A stretch of DNA of 48,762 nucleotides, from NCBI GenBank assembly GCA_003223115.1, contig QHXW01000209.1, forward strand, positions 1-48,762. Reading direction: 5' to 3'. Each line of letters opens with the position of its first letter. Position 1 is the first letter of the stretch. A model generated the notes under the pieces. That model was not told the origin of the DNA and ran no database searches. It worked only from the letters and a program-made list of their open reading frames with translations. Source of the stretch: Acidobacteriota bacterium (GTDB taxonomy: Bacteria; Acidobacteriota; Terriglobia; Bryobacterales; Bryobacteraceae). Shown piece after piece: positions 16,338 to 25,379 of the stretch. The position numbers and the translations under genes were made by a program.

Positions 16338-17459
16338 ATGCGGATCGGCATCCTGGGCACCAGAGGCATCCCCGCCAATTACGGGGGCTTTGAAACCTTC
16401 GCTGAAGAGCTTTCCTGGCGGCTGGCGCTGGTTGGGCATTCGGTGACCGTCTATTGCCGCGAGCGTTACTCCGAGCCTACTTACCGCGGCGTCAATCTGC
16501 TGTACCTGCCTACCATCCGCCACAAGTATTTCGACACTCTGGCACACACATTTTTGTCGACGCTTCACCTTCTGTTTCACCGGCAGGACGCGGTGCTTTA
16601 CTGCAACGCCGCCAATGCTGTTTTCACACTGCTGCCGCGCGTTCTTGGTATTCCCGTGGCGCTGAATGTCGATGGCATTGAACGCCGGCGCAAGAAGTGG
16701 AATTGGCTGGCGAAGGCTTGGTACCGGCTCTCAGAACGGCTCGCGACTATTCTGCCGAACGAAATGGTGACCGATGCTCGAGTGATTGCCGCGTACTACC
16801 GCTCCAGATATAGAAAGGAAACCAGCTTCATTCCTTATGGCGCGAATACCGGCAAAGTCGAATCGAGCGGGATTCTGGGCGCGCTGGGCCTCGAATCCGC
16901 CCGCTATTTTCTCTATGTCAGCCGCATGGAGCCGGAGAATCATCCACTCGACGTGAGGCAGGCCTTTGAGTCCGTAGATACGGACTTAAAGCTGGCGCTC
17001 ATCGGCGATGCGCCGTATGCCCATAATTATATCCGCCAGGTACGAGCCACAGGCGATCCGCGCGTCATCATGCCGGGCGCAATCTACGGGCGCGGTTATC
17101 AGGAACTGGGCTCGCACTGTTTTGCGTACATACACGCCACCGAAGTTGGTGGCACTCACCCCGCGTTGATCGAAGCCATGGGCCGAGGGGCGCTGGTTCT
17201 GTATCGGGATACCGAGGAAAACGCCGAAGTCGCCGAGGGCGCGGGCATCCCGTTCGGCGAGCACGATCTGGCCGAGAAAATAGACTACGCGTTGCACATG
17301 AGCGAAGAGCAGCGCACCGAGTTTCGCAGCCGCGCCGTAGAGAGAGTGCGCCAACGCTATTCCTGGGATGCCGTCACCGTGGATTACGAACGGCTGTTTC
17401 GCAAACTCGCGCCCAACCGTGCAGTCGCCACGGGCCGGCGCGTTCGCGCCGATAATTAG
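16338..17459 (+). CDS. GT4 glycosyltransferase with DUF1972 N-terminal domain (rhamnosyltransferase-like)
   Basis: This 373-residue GT-B enzyme opens with MRIGILGTRGIPANYGGFETFAEEL, the hallmark of the DUF1972 family that includes capsule and cell-wall rhamnosyltransferases such as WchF/Cps2T. The acceptor domain covers residues 1-180 and the donor domain 190-365, with YVSRMEPENH, GAIYGRGYQELG and ATEVGGTHPALIEAMGRGALVL, the last being the EX7E-like region (E at about 267 and 275). In relatives it adds rhamnose early in the repeat unit, often onto the sugar placed by the WbaP-type enzyme; a WbaP-like gene lies at 34927, but the two are 17 kb apart. Confidence 0.88.
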   Translation: MRIGILGTRGIPANYGGFETFAEELSWRLALVGHSVTVYCRERYSEPTYRGVNLLYLPTIRHKYFDTLAHTFLSTLHLLFHRQDAVLYCNAANAVFTLLPRVLGIPVALNVDGIERRRKKWNWLAKAWYRLSERLATILPNEMVTDARVIAAYYRSRYRKETSFIPYGANTGKVESSGILGALGLESARYFLYVSRMEPENHPLDVRQAFESVDTDLKLALIGDAPYAHNYIRQVRATGDPRVIMPGAIYGRGYQELGSHCFAYIHATEVGGTHPALIEAMGRGALVLYRDTEENAEVAEGAGIPFGEHDLAEKIDYALHMSEEQRTEFRSRAVERVRQRYSWDAVTVDYERLFRKLAPNRAVATGRRVRADN

Positions 17460-17462
17460 ATT

Positions 17463-18593
17463 GTGCCCCTGCTTCCCTATCGCTCCTACGTTCTGATCTC
17501 TCGCGAGCAGATTGCCCGCAATTACCGCAGCGTGAGAGCGGCTGCGGGCCGAAATGTCGGCGTCATGGGCGTGGTGAAGGCCGATGCGTATGGACACGGC
17601 GCAGTGGAGGTCGCGCGTATACTCGCCGCTGAGGGCGCCGCGTGGCTGGCCGTCAGCTCCGTGCCAGAGGGTGTAGCGCTACGCCATGCGGGCATTCAAG
17701 CGCACATTCTGGTGATGACCGGATTCCTGCCCTATGAGTGGCAGAACATGGTCACCTTCAGTCTCACACCAGCCGTTCATTCGCTCAGTGATGTCGCGGA
17801 GTTGAACCGCATGGCGCGCGATTCCGGACGCACGGTGGATTACCACCTGAAGATTGATAGCGGAATGCACCGGATGGGCACACGAGCGAGTGCCGCTGAG
17901 ATTATTGGAGTTCTGCGTTCCACCACGCACGCTAACCTCGACGGCCTGATGACTCATTTCGCCTCGGCCGCCGACTTCACTTCGAGCCAGACTGAAGAAC
18001 AGTCCGCCTATTTCGCTAGGATTGTGGAGGAGCTGCGGCAGGCCGGTATCACGCCGGCGCATATTCACCTGTCGAGCACCAATGCACTGGCTTACCAGCG
18101 CAATCCTGCATGGCTCACCATGGTGCGGCCGGGCCACGCACTCTACGGCTATGTTTCTCCGACGCGCGGCGAAGCGCCGAAGCCCGTGCTGGACGTGAAG
18201 CCGGTGCTCACCTGGCGGGCCAAGATTATGACCGTGAAGGACGTTCCGGAAGGAGCGCTGGTGGGCTACGGAGGCTCCTATCGGGCCCCTCAAGCCATGC
18301 GCGTGGCCGTCATTGCGGCTGGTTACGCCGATGGCGTTCCGCACCGCCTATCTAATCGTGGAAAAGTTATCGCGGCGGGCAGGCTCACACCCATCCTGGG
18401 AACAGTCTGTATGGACCTCACCACCATCGATATCAGCCACGCGTCTGCGCTCGGCCCCGGCGATGAAGTAACCCTGCTCGGTCACGAAGGCGACGCTCAC
18501 CTCGACGCGCAACAGATCGCGCGCATCGCGGGCACCATCTCCTACAACATCCTGTGCGGTATTGGGGCACGCGTAGAGCGTGTTTTTGTGTGA
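17463..18593 (+). CDS. alr: Alanine racemase
   Basis: This 376-residue fold-type III PLP enzyme interconverts L- and D-alanine for peptidoglycan. The catalytic lysine is K39 in VVKADAYGHG, and the opposing catalytic tyrosine is Y269 in VGYGGSYRA. Further family signatures are the RPGHALYGY segment (222-230), which binds the cofactor phosphate, and the GTVCMDLTTID stretch near the C-terminus. The start is GTG at 17463, three bases after the GT4 stop, so the gene is probably co-transcribed with the polysaccharide genes. Length and motifs are normal. It converges with the threonine dehydratase gene, with only five bases between the stops. Confidence 0.94.
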   Translation: MPLLPYRSYVLISREQIARNYRSVRAAAGRNVGVMGVVKADAYGHGAVEVARILAAEGAAWLAVSSVPEGVALRHAGIQAHILVMTGFLPYEWQNMVTFSLTPAVHSLSDVAELNRMARDSGRTVDYHLKIDSGMHRMGTRASAAEIIGVLRSTTHANLDGLMTHFASAADFTSSQTEEQSAYFARIVEELRQAGITPAHIHLSSTNALAYQRNPAWLTMVRPGHALYGYVSPTRGEAPKPVLDVKPVLTWRAKIMTVKDVPEGALVGYGGSYRAPQAMRVAVIAAGYADGVPHRLSNRGKVIAAGRLTPILGTVCMDLTTIDISHASALGPGDEVTLLGHEGDAHLDAQQIARIAGTISYNILCGIGARVERVFV

Positions 18594-18598
18594 ACGCG

Positions 18599-19552
18599 CT
18601 AATAGGTGGCCAACTGCTCGAAATCCACGTTCCCGCCAGAAAGAATCACGCCCACCGACCTTAGATCAGAAGGCAGCTTATGATGCATTACTGCCGCGGC
18701 AGCCACCGCGCCGCTAGGTTCAACCAGCAGCTTCATATGCATCAGCAGTGACTTCACGGTCGCACGGATTTCGTCCTCGCTGACCAGAAGGATTCCTTCG
18801 ACGTGGCGTTGTAAAACGGGGAATGTGAACTTTCCTGGCTTCAGGGCACGCAACCCGTCGGCTATCGTTTCTTGCGACGCGATTTCTACCGCGTGGCCGG
18901 CCTGAAACGACAGGTAAGTGTCGTTGGCACGTTCGGGCTCCACGCCAAACAGCCGGATATCAGGATCGATGGCCTTGGCTATAGTGGCGCAGCCTGCCAG
19001 CAGGCCTCCGCCGCCAACGGGCGCCACCAGCGCGTCGAGATGATGAACCGTTTCCAACAGCTCCAACGCGGCTGTGCCTTGACCCGCCATGATCAGTGGA
19101 TGATCGAATGGTGGGACCAGCGTGCCGCCGGTCTCCTTGATCACCTGATCGGCGATCGCTTCCCGGCTTTCGCGCCTGCGGTCATACATAATGATATGAG
19201 CGCCATGGTCGCGGGTGGGTTCTATTTTCGAGCGCGGAGCATCGGCTGGCATCACGATCGTGGCTCTAGCGCTCAGGTGCTCCGCTGCGATCGCGACTGC
19301 CTGAGCGTGGTTGCCCGACGAGTAGGCCACCACTCCGCGCGGCAGATCTTCATTTGCAATGGAAAGAATGAAATTCGAAGCGCCCCGTATTTTGAATGCT
19401 CCGCCCCGCTGCAGGTTCTCGCATTTGAAATGGACTTCCAGCCCGGCCTCGCGGTTCAACCCTCGCGATAAATACACCGGCGTGTGGCGGGCCAGCGGCC
19501 GAATACGCTCAACGGCGTCCCGTACCAGTGTCGCCGAAAGCTCAGGTTCCAT
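18599..19552 (-). CDS. Threonine/serine dehydratase (fold-type II PLP enzyme)
   Basis: The 317-residue protein would convert L-threonine (or serine) to 2-oxobutyrate (or pyruvate) and ammonia. K54 in GGAFKIRGA is the PLP lysine, SSGNHAQAVA (about 96-105) holds the substrate carboxylate, and GGGGLLAG (about 181-188) forms the phosphate-binding loop. There is no C-terminal ACT regulatory domain, so it is the short, catabolic or serine-racemase-like form, not IlvA. Serine racemase or hydroxyaspartate dehydratase activity is a possible alternative. Being next to alr could reflect shared amino-acid metabolism, but the genes converge. Confidence 0.9.
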   Translation of the reverse strand: MEPELSATLVRDAVERIRPLARHTPVYLSRGLNREAGLEVHFKCENLQRGGAFKIRGASNFILSIANEDLPRGVVAYSSGNHAQAVAIAAEHLSARATIVMPADAPRSKIEPTRDHGAHIIMYDRRRESREAIADQVIKETGGTLVPPFDHPLIMAGQGTAALELLETVHHLDALVAPVGGGGLLAGCATIAKAIDPDIRLFGVEPERANDTYLSFQAGHAVEIASQETIADGLRALKPGKFTFPVLQRHVEGILLVSEDEIRATVKSLLMHMKLLVEPSGAVAAAAVMHHKLPSDLRSVGVILSGGNVDFEQLATY

Positions 19553-19782
19553 TGTTCGATCTTAGCGGAGGGAACTGGCGATTTCTGAGCGAGCCCAGAG
19601 AACTTGCCTCTTCTTCGTAACGGTTATAGTTCGGTAGTATCCTCGTTAAGTCCGCCATGAGCCATTGCGGGCGAACCATGTTACTTTGAAAGAAGCTAGG
19701 CCCGTGACCGCGACATAAGCCACGGCCGACGTTTTTGTGACCGCTTTCCGCGCTTTGCCGAAGGGTCACCGCAAAGCGGTTT

Positions 19783-19974
19783 TTGAGAGACTCCTCCGCG
19801 ACCGCGAAGCGGAAGACTTTTGTCCGTCTGTGCGACGTCGTGACCGAAACGCTCCTGTGTGACCAGAATCTGCGCGAAGATCTGATCGATTTGGCGCTCA
19901 TCGAGCAAAGACAGAACGAGCCAACCCGCACGTTGGAGAAGTACCTCCCTGGCAGGCGAAAAAAACAACGTTAG
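19783..19974 (+). CDS. Possible antitoxin (RelB-like tail)
   Basis: A TTG-started frame encodes 63 residues ending LREDLIDLALIEQRQNEPTRTLEKYL, which looks like the C-terminal, toxin-wrapping part of a RelB/Phd-type antitoxin. It stands three bases before a recognisable but broken RelE-type toxin, which is the main reason to call it. The N-terminal part is not recognisable, and there may be a frameshift in it too. It may therefore be a remnant and not an active gene. Confidence 0.4.
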   Translation: MRDSSATAKRKTFVRLCDVVTETLLCDQNLREDLIDLALIEQRQNEPTRTLEKYLPGRRKKQR

Positions 19975-19976
19975 TT

Positions 19977-20228
19977 ATTTCCGTTCTGCTGAAGAACTCA
20001 GCGGAAAAGGAACTGGAGCGTATGCCCAGGGATATTCACGACGGGATAATCAAACGGCTGAGACTCATATCTCATAATCCACGACCTGGCGGCTATAAAA
20101 AGCTTCGCGGTTACGAGGCGTACGTACCGTTTGCGCGTTGGCGATTACCGGATTCTATATACGGTCGACGATGGCAATAAAACCGTGGTCGCGTATCGGT
20201 CGGTCATAGGCGGGAAATCTACCGCTGA
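19977..20228 (+). pseudogene. RelE/ParE-type toxin remnant with two frameshifts
   Basis: Three frames together spell a RelE-family mRNA interferase. The first gives SVLLKNSAEKELERMPRDIH and RPGGYKKLRGYEAY (about 19983-20120). The second gives LRVGDYRILYTVDDGNKTVVAYR (about 20128-20197). The third gives GHRREIYR and a TGA ending at 20228. All three pieces are conserved, in the right order, and at the right spacing for a toxin of about 85 residues. There is no usable start codon in frame near 19977. It cannot make an intact toxin. It follows the antitoxin-like frame and lies tail to tail with the minus-strand GT2 gene. Confidence 0.82.
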
Positions 20229-20249
20229 AGATTGTATGCCACGGGCGCG

Positions 20250-21863
20250 CTATCGCACCGTCTGCAGTTCGAACGCACGCCGCTCGCGTAGCCAGCGCAG
20301 CTTAACCTGGTGCTCCTGATAGAGCGTGAGGAAGCCGGCCCAATAATACCCGGCCGTGAAGAGCGCGAGAAACGGAATGGAGAAGTAATTGTACGTCTCG
20401 ATGGCGAACGCGATCATGTACAAGAAATAGGAACCGACCGCAATTTCGATAAATGGCAGCCAGCCGCTCTTGCGCCGGTACTTTTTGTGCTCCAGATCAA
20501 CGGTCCGGCCTTCGATCGCGTACTTCGGGGTGCGCACAAAAGCGCTTTTGATACCGGCCAGCGCCTCAAGCGCAGCGCGTGTATTGATGACGGTCAGCGC
20601 CACTCCGATGGCCATTAATAACGGTAACAGGAACACCGAGCGTTTCCAGTGCTTGGGATAGAGCTCGCGGTAAGCCACCATGTAGAACGCCGAAATCGAC
20701 CAGAACGAAGCCATGATCAGCGGCAGATCCAGGAAGACCATCTGGAAGACACCCATGTAGAAGCGCACGATCATCACCGGCAGCATGAGCGCTGAGATCA
20801 CCAGCATCAGTGGATAACAGATGTTCGGCGTCAGATGTAAGAACGCCTCGACTTTCAATCTCACCGGCAGTTTCGCGCGCAAAACCTGCGGCAGCACTTT
20901 CTTAGCGACTTGCGTAAGGCCCTTGGCCCAGCGCGATTGCTGTACCTGGAAACCGTGCATTTCGACCGGCAGCTCAGAGGGACACTCGAGACCGGGGACA
21001 TAAACGAAGCGCCAGCCCTTGAGCTGCGCGCGATAGCTCAGATCGGAATCCTCGGTGAGCGTGTCGGATTGCCAGCCGCCCGCTTCATCGATGGTCCGCC
21101 GCCGTAGAATTCCCGCCGTGCCGTTGAAGTTGAAGAAATAGCCGGCCCGCGAGCGTGCGCCATGCTCCAGGATGAAATGGCCATCGAGAAGCAGCGCCTC
21201 CACTTCCGTCAAGAAGTTGTAATCGCGGTTCAAGTACGTCCAGCGGGTTTGTACCACTCCCACCCCTGGGTCGGCGAAGTAGTGGATGGTCTTCTCCAGA
21301 AAATCCACAGGTGGAATGAAATCGGCATCAAAGATGGCAACAAACTCGCCTGTCGCCGTGTTGAGGCCTTCCGCCAATGCCCCCGCCTTGAACCCTTTTC
21401 GATCCGCACGGTAGTGATACTCGATGGGGAACCCTAGCGCGCGATAGCGCTCCACTAGAGCTTCGGCGTGCGTCTTGGTGTCATCGGTCGAGTCATCGAG
21501 CACCTGAATCTGCAATAGCTCTTTGGGATATTCGATCTTGGTGACTTCGTCAATCAGCCGCTCCACTACGTAACGCTCGTTATAAATCGGCAACTGAATC
21601 GTGACGCGCGGGAGTTGAGCGAAATGCGTCTGCGGCTCTCTGGTGGCGTTCTTCCGGTATTTGAAATACGTGCGGATAATGTCGTAACGGTGCAGGCCGT
21701 AAACGGAAAGGATGATCAGGATGCCGAAGTAGGGAATCAACAGCGACAAGTCGAACCAGCCTAGCTGGTGGATGCCGGCGAATGTGTTGTCGAACAACCT
21801 GCGGACTAATCGGTCCGCGGTGCTTGCCGCCAGAAATGCCGCCGGAATTGAAGCTGCTAGCAT
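20250..21863 (-). CDS. Membrane GT2 glycosyltransferase, cellulose synthase-like
   Basis: This 537-residue inner-membrane enzyme has the full processive GT2 pattern: D124 in VLDDSTDD, D179/D181 in FDADFIPP (metal), E271/D272 in TEDSDLSYR (catalytic base) and QQSRW at 308-312 (the acceptor-channel motif). Two helices precede the catalytic domain (about 5-20 and 38-58), and four or more follow it (about 335-500). It resembles bacterial beta-glucosyl/mannosyl transferases related to cellulose and glucomannan synthases. No BcsB, PilZ or cellulase gene is adjacent, so it is not a standard bcs operon. It is divergent from the GT-C gene with only 18 bases between them. Confidence 0.9.
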   Translation of the reverse strand: MLAASIPAAFLAASTADRLVRRLFDNTFAGIHQLGWFDLSLLIPYFGILIILSVYGLHRYDIIRTYFKYRKNATREPQTHFAQLPRVTIQLPIYNERYVVERLIDEVTKIEYPKELLQIQVLDDSTDDTKTHAEALVERYRALGFPIEYHYRADRKGFKAGALAEGLNTATGEFVAIFDADFIPPVDFLEKTIHYFADPGVGVVQTRWTYLNRDYNFLTEVEALLLDGHFILEHGARSRAGYFFNFNGTAGILRRRTIDEAGGWQSDTLTEDSDLSYRAQLKGWRFVYVPGLECPSELPVEMHGFQVQQSRWAKGLTQVAKKVLPQVLRAKLPVRLKVEAFLHLTPNICYPLMLVISALMLPVMIVRFYMGVFQMVFLDLPLIMASFWSISAFYMVAYRELYPKHWKRSVFLLPLLMAIGVALTVINTRAALEALAGIKSAFVRTPKYAIEGRTVDLEHKKYRRKSGWLPFIEIAVGSYFLYMIAFAIETYNYFSIPFLALFTAGYYWAGFLTLYQEHQVKLRWLRERRAFELQTVR

Positions 21864-21881
21864 AGTGATCTGTTCCAGCCC

Positions 21882-23231
21882 TTGCGAAATGCCCGGATCG
21901 GACTGGTTGTGGCGGCCTGCGCTTTGTGGGGTCTGCTCCTGCGCATCCGCCTCCTGGGCGACCTCGGGACACGTATTCCCGAGACCGTTACATTGTTACT
22001 ATTAGCAGGTCTATTCTATCTTGTTTCCTGCTGGCTCGCTCTTCGCCCTTTTCCAGGTACTCAATCTAACAAATTTGCGGCTTTTGTTGTGGCTTGCGGA
22101 ATAGTTTTCCGGCTGACGGTGTGGCCGATGACGCCGTCGCTTTCCGACGATCCCTACCGTTACCGGTGGGAAGGGAAGCTCCAGGCGGCGGGCGGGAATC
22201 CCTATCAAGTCCGGCCCCGCGATCCGCCATGGGCTCAACTACGGGACAGCGCTTTCCCGCGCGTCGTGGGCAAAGATTTCAAGGCCGTGTACGGGCCCCT
22301 GATTGAGCAGGTCGAGCTGTGGACCTACCGTGTAGTGTCCGCGTCCGTTTCTGATGCCGAGAGGCAGGTTTTCTGGTTCAAGCTGCCCTATGCGCTCTGC
22401 GATCTGGCGGCGATCGCGGCGCTCTGGCTGCTGCTTGGCGCGCATGGCTTGGCCCGCGAGCGAATCTTGATTTACGCCTGGTCACCGCTGACGGTCATCG
22501 AATTCTGGGGTACCGGCCACAACGATTCACTGGTGGTCATGCTGGTCACTCTGGCATTGCTGGCGGCGGCACGTAAGTACTGGACCTGGGCCTTTGCGGC
22601 GCTCTCGCTGGCTGTTGGCGCCAAGGTCTGGCCCGTTCTTCTTATTCTGCTCTTCATCGGATGGCGGGGCTACCGTCCAGCGCGCTGGTATCAATGCTGG
22701 GTCGCGGTGCCGATCCTCCTGATCCTGGCTATGCCTTATTGGAGCAACGTGACCGAGAACCTGCGCTTCATGAGCGGCTTTGTCGGTGGATGGCGCAATA
22801 ACGATAGCCTGTTCGGATTCATTCTCTATTTCGCGAAAGATATCTATCGGGCGAAGAAAATTGCGTTCGCCATCATCGCCGCCACGGTTGGTACTCTGAC
22901 GCTCCGCCGGGTGCCGCTTGAGCGGGCCATTCTGGCCGCGATCAGCGTGATGCTGATGGTCTCGGCCAATTGTCATCCGTGGTATCTTACCTGGATTCTG
23001 CCGCTGCTGGCGCTCGTGCCGGTTCCCGGTCTGTTACTTTGGACGGCGCTCGTTCCCATGGCATACGCGGCAGTGATTTCCTGGATCACCCTCGGCGAAT
23101 GGCAGGGCTCGACCACGATGCGGTGGTACGAGTACGTTCCCGTCTACTCAATGCTTATCGGCTCGTGGCTGGTGTCCCGGCTGCTCGACCGCCACAGACC
23201 TGTTCGTAGTAACGCTCGTACTGGGGGATGA
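21882..23231 (+). CDS. GT-C fold membrane glycosyltransferase (GT87/DUF2029-like)
   Basis: The protein has 449 residues and about ten membrane helices. The first large external loop has SDDPYRYRWEGKLQAAGGNPY with D89/D90, the pair of acids GT-C enzymes use in catalysis, and a later loop has FWGTGHNDSL. It resembles polyprenyl-phosphate-mannose-dependent alpha-mannosyltransferases. The start is uncertain: I give the TTG at 21882, which leaves only 18 bases to the divergent GT2 gene, and a GTG about 22 bases further in is an alternative. The 3' end overlaps the convergent bshA gene by 77 bases. Confidence 0.78.
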   Translation: MRNARIGLVVAACALWGLLLRIRLLGDLGTRIPETVTLLLLAGLFYLVSCWLALRPFPGTQSNKFAAFVVACGIVFRLTVWPMTPSLSDDPYRYRWEGKLQAAGGNPYQVRPRDPPWAQLRDSAFPRVVGKDFKAVYGPLIEQVELWTYRVVSASVSDAERQVFWFKLPYALCDLAAIAALWLLLGAHGLARERILIYAWSPLTVIEFWGTGHNDSLVVMLVTLALLAAARKYWTWAFAALSLAVGAKVWPVLLILLFIGWRGYRPARWYQCWVAVPILLILAMPYWSNVTENLRFMSGFVGGWRNNDSLFGFILYFAKDIYRAKKIAFAIIAATVGTLTLRRVPLERAILAAISVMLMVSANCHPWYLTWILPLLALVPVPGLLLWTALVPMAYAAVISWITLGEWQGSTTMRWYEYVPVYSMLIGSWLVSRLLDRHRPVRSNARTGG

Positions 23232-24309
23232 TGGCCTCGGTTGAGAAGCGCGTTTCCGCGGTCTTGCGCGCTGCCCCGGCCATGCGTTGATGCAGTTTGT
23301 CGTCGCTCAGAAGCTCGATCACGCGCGCAGCCTGCGCTGCCACATCGCCTACTTCTTCGATAAACCCATCGACACCATGAGTGATCAGTTCCGGCACGCC
23401 GCCTGCATTGGTCCCGATAGGCGGAACGCCGCAGGCCATGGCTTCGAGCGCTGCCAGGCCGAACGCCTCCAATTCGCTAGGCATCAACAGGACGTGCGCC
23501 AGCGGTAAAAGCCGTTCCACATGATCCTGCTTACCGAGGAAGCTTACGGATTCGCCTACTCCCAATTCGCGCGCCATGTATTCGGCCGGACCGCGGTCCG
23601 GTCCGTCGCCCACCATCAGCAGGTGAGCCGGGATCTTTTTCCGCACTCCCGCCAGAATGTGTATGCAATCCAACACTCGTTTTACCGGACGAAAGTTCGA
23701 GACGTGAATGAGCAGCTTCTCGCCGGCGGGCGCAAAACGCCGTGCCCCTGTTTTTTCGGCAGCGGGCTTGTAGGTTTCAAGGTTCACGAAATTGTTGATC
23801 ACGCGGATTTCGTTTCGCACGCGGAAAACCTCCTCCGTGCGCTTGCGAATGAATTCACTGATGCCTGTAATGCCGTTCGATTGCTCGATCGAGAATTTCG
23901 TAATCGGGAAATAAGAACGGTCCACGCCGACCAGCGTGATGTCGGTGCCGTGAAGCGTGGTAATGAAGGGCACTCGACGTTCGGGTGCGAGCATCTGCTG
24001 CGCCAGCAGTGCGGCAATGGAATGCGGAATGGCGTAATGCACGTGCAGTAGGTCGAGTGAATAGCTCTGCGCCACCTCCGTCATGCGCGAGGCCAGCGCC
24101 AGACAATAGGGCGGATAGTGGAACAGCGGATAATTCGAAACCTCCACTTCGTGATAGTGGATGCGCGGAATCCCTGGGTCCAGCCGGATGGGATGGGCGT
24201 AGCTGATGAAGTGTATGTCGTGGCCGCGGTTTGCCAGCTCCAGCCCTAACTCAGTTGCCACGATGCCGCTGCCCCCGTAAGTGGGGTAACACGTGATGCC
24301 GACCTTCAC
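23155..24309 (-). CDS. bshA: N-acetyl-alpha-D-glucosaminyl L-malate synthase
   Basis: This 384-residue GT4 enzyme carries out the first step of bacillithiol synthesis, joining GlcNAc from UDP-GlcNAc to L-malate. The N-terminus KVGITCYPTYGGSGIVATELGLELANRGHDIHFISY is diagnostic of BshA. The middle has HYAIPHSIAALLA and TTLHGTDITLVG, and the donor-binding region has VSNFRPVKR and MPSELEAFGLAALEAMACGVP with the EX7E pair. Bacillithiol is known in Acidobacteriota as well as Firmicutes and Deinococcus. BshB and BshC are not in the window. The start is GTG at 24309, overlapping the upstream stop (GTGA). Other GT4 functions are possible, but the N-terminal signature makes them less likely. Confidence 0.88.
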   Translation of the reverse strand: MKVGITCYPTYGGSGIVATELGLELANRGHDIHFISYAHPIRLDPGIPRIHYHEVEVSNYPLFHYPPYCLALASRMTEVAQSYSLDLLHVHYAIPHSIAALLAQQMLAPERRVPFITTLHGTDITLVGVDRSYFPITKFSIEQSNGITGISEFIRKRTEEVFRVRNEIRVINNFVNLETYKPAAEKTGARRFAPAGEKLLIHVSNFRPVKRVLDCIHILAGVRKKIPAHLLMVGDGPDRGPAEYMARELGVGESVSFLGKQDHVERLLPLAHVLLMPSELEAFGLAALEAMACGVPPIGTNAGGVPELITHGVDGFIEEVGDVAAQAARVIELLSDDKLHQRMAGAARKTAETRFSTEAIIPQYERYYEQVCGGRAAGTPATSR

Positions 24310-25379
24310 TTGGCCAGAGTACCATCCCCGGTAGGAACAGCGAGCAGGCGTAGCGTTCCCACACCGATCTGGCCGTGCAGGTTTTCATCCGGCCGCGCCA
24401 CGTCGCCCCCGCCAAACCAGACACGCACGGCGTCCCGCTGCACTTCGACCGACGGGTCACAAACCACTTTGCTGTCCCACGCGGCATTTCCAGAAATCAC
24501 GAGCGGCATGCGCTTCCAGTTCACGCCATCGCGCGATTGCCCGAGACCCAGGCGCCGGTTCTCAGCGCGATCGCGGCCGGTGTAAAGCATCCAATAGGAG
24601 CCTTGCGCCGCCCAGACAGCCGGCTCACCAAGGCCCTCTTCATCCAATGCCCCGGCCTCACCCAGGTCGAGCACCGGACTTGACCGCAATTTCTCCCATT
24701 GAATCCCGTCGCGCGAACGCGCAAGGCCAATCCGCTGCCGCCATGCGCGATCCTGCCCCAGGTAGTACATGTAGAACCAACCGTCATCCAGGCGGATCAC
24801 ATCCGGATCGCCAACTCCGCGCTCATCCGAGCTTCCCCGCGGGCCGGGCGAGATCACCGCGCTGCGCTCTTTGCTCCAGGTACGTCCGTCGGTCGAGCGT
24901 GCAAGTGCGATGGATGGCCCGTCTCTTGCTCCCGTCTGATACCAATAAAAGAATTCGCCCTGCGCGAACATCGCCGATCCATTGGCTGCAATGTAATCAC
25001 CTTCCCAAGTTTTTGGATCCGGCGACAACACGCGTCCTTGCTTTTGCCAGGTGAGCCCGTCTTCTGAAGTCGCGAGACCGGTGTGCCAGGTCTTACCATC
25101 GAACCCCGAGTACAAATTGAAGTAGAGATTCTCACGATGGACCACGGAAGGATTCAGGGCATCATGAGAATCCCAATCGCCGGGCGCGCCGGGCTGGAGC
25201 ACGGGCATTTCGCGCGGCATCCATTCAAAGCGCGTGGCGCCAGACTGCGGCAACACGGGCAAGGTGAACTCCGCATATCGCGCGCAGCTGGCGAGCGTCA
25301 GAACGATCAATACCAAGGGGCAGAGCGTGAGTGCTGTTCGCAACAGACCTGCCAATTTTGTCCGAAGGACCACGAACAA
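24306..25379 (-). CDS. Beta-propeller lipoprotein, glycoside hydrolase family 32/43/130-like
   Basis: The 357-residue protein has a lipoprotein signal (LIVLTLASC, Cys at about 33), so it is likely anchored in a membrane and faces the periplasm or outside. The rest is a repeated beta-propeller pattern: TGLATSEDGLTWQKQGRVLSPD, LARSTDGRTWSKERSAV, GLARSRDGIQWEKLRSSP and LGQSRDGVNWKRMPLV. Acidic residues at ALNPSVV, GVGDPDVIRLDD and VVCDPSVEV match the positions of catalytic acids in five-bladed glycosidases. The substrate is unknown. The start may be the TTG at 25379 or the GTG at 25373. It overlaps bshA by four bases, so both are co-translated. Confidence 0.75.
   Translation of the reverse strand: MFVVLRTKLAGLLRTALTLCPLVLIVLTLASCARYAEFTLPVLPQSGATRFEWMPREMPVLQPGAPGDWDSHDALNPSVVHRENLYFNLYSGFDGKTWHTGLATSEDGLTWQKQGRVLSPDPKTWEGDYIAANGSAMFAQGEFFYWYQTGARDGPSIALARSTDGRTWSKERSAVISPGPRGSSDERGVGDPDVIRLDDGWFYMYYLGQDRAWRQRIGLARSRDGIQWEKLRSSPVLDLGEAGALDEEGLGEPAVWAAQGSYWMLYTGRDRAENRRLGLGQSRDGVNWKRMPLVISGNAAWDSKVVCDPSVEVQRDAVRVWFGGGDVARPDENLHGQIGVGTLRLLAVPTGDGTLAK

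Noticed and set aside
20250-21863. A cellulose synthase (bcsA) operon
   Set aside because: The processive GT2 motifs are present, but there is no PilZ domain, BcsB, BcsC or endoglucanase nearby, so the product cannot be called cellulose.
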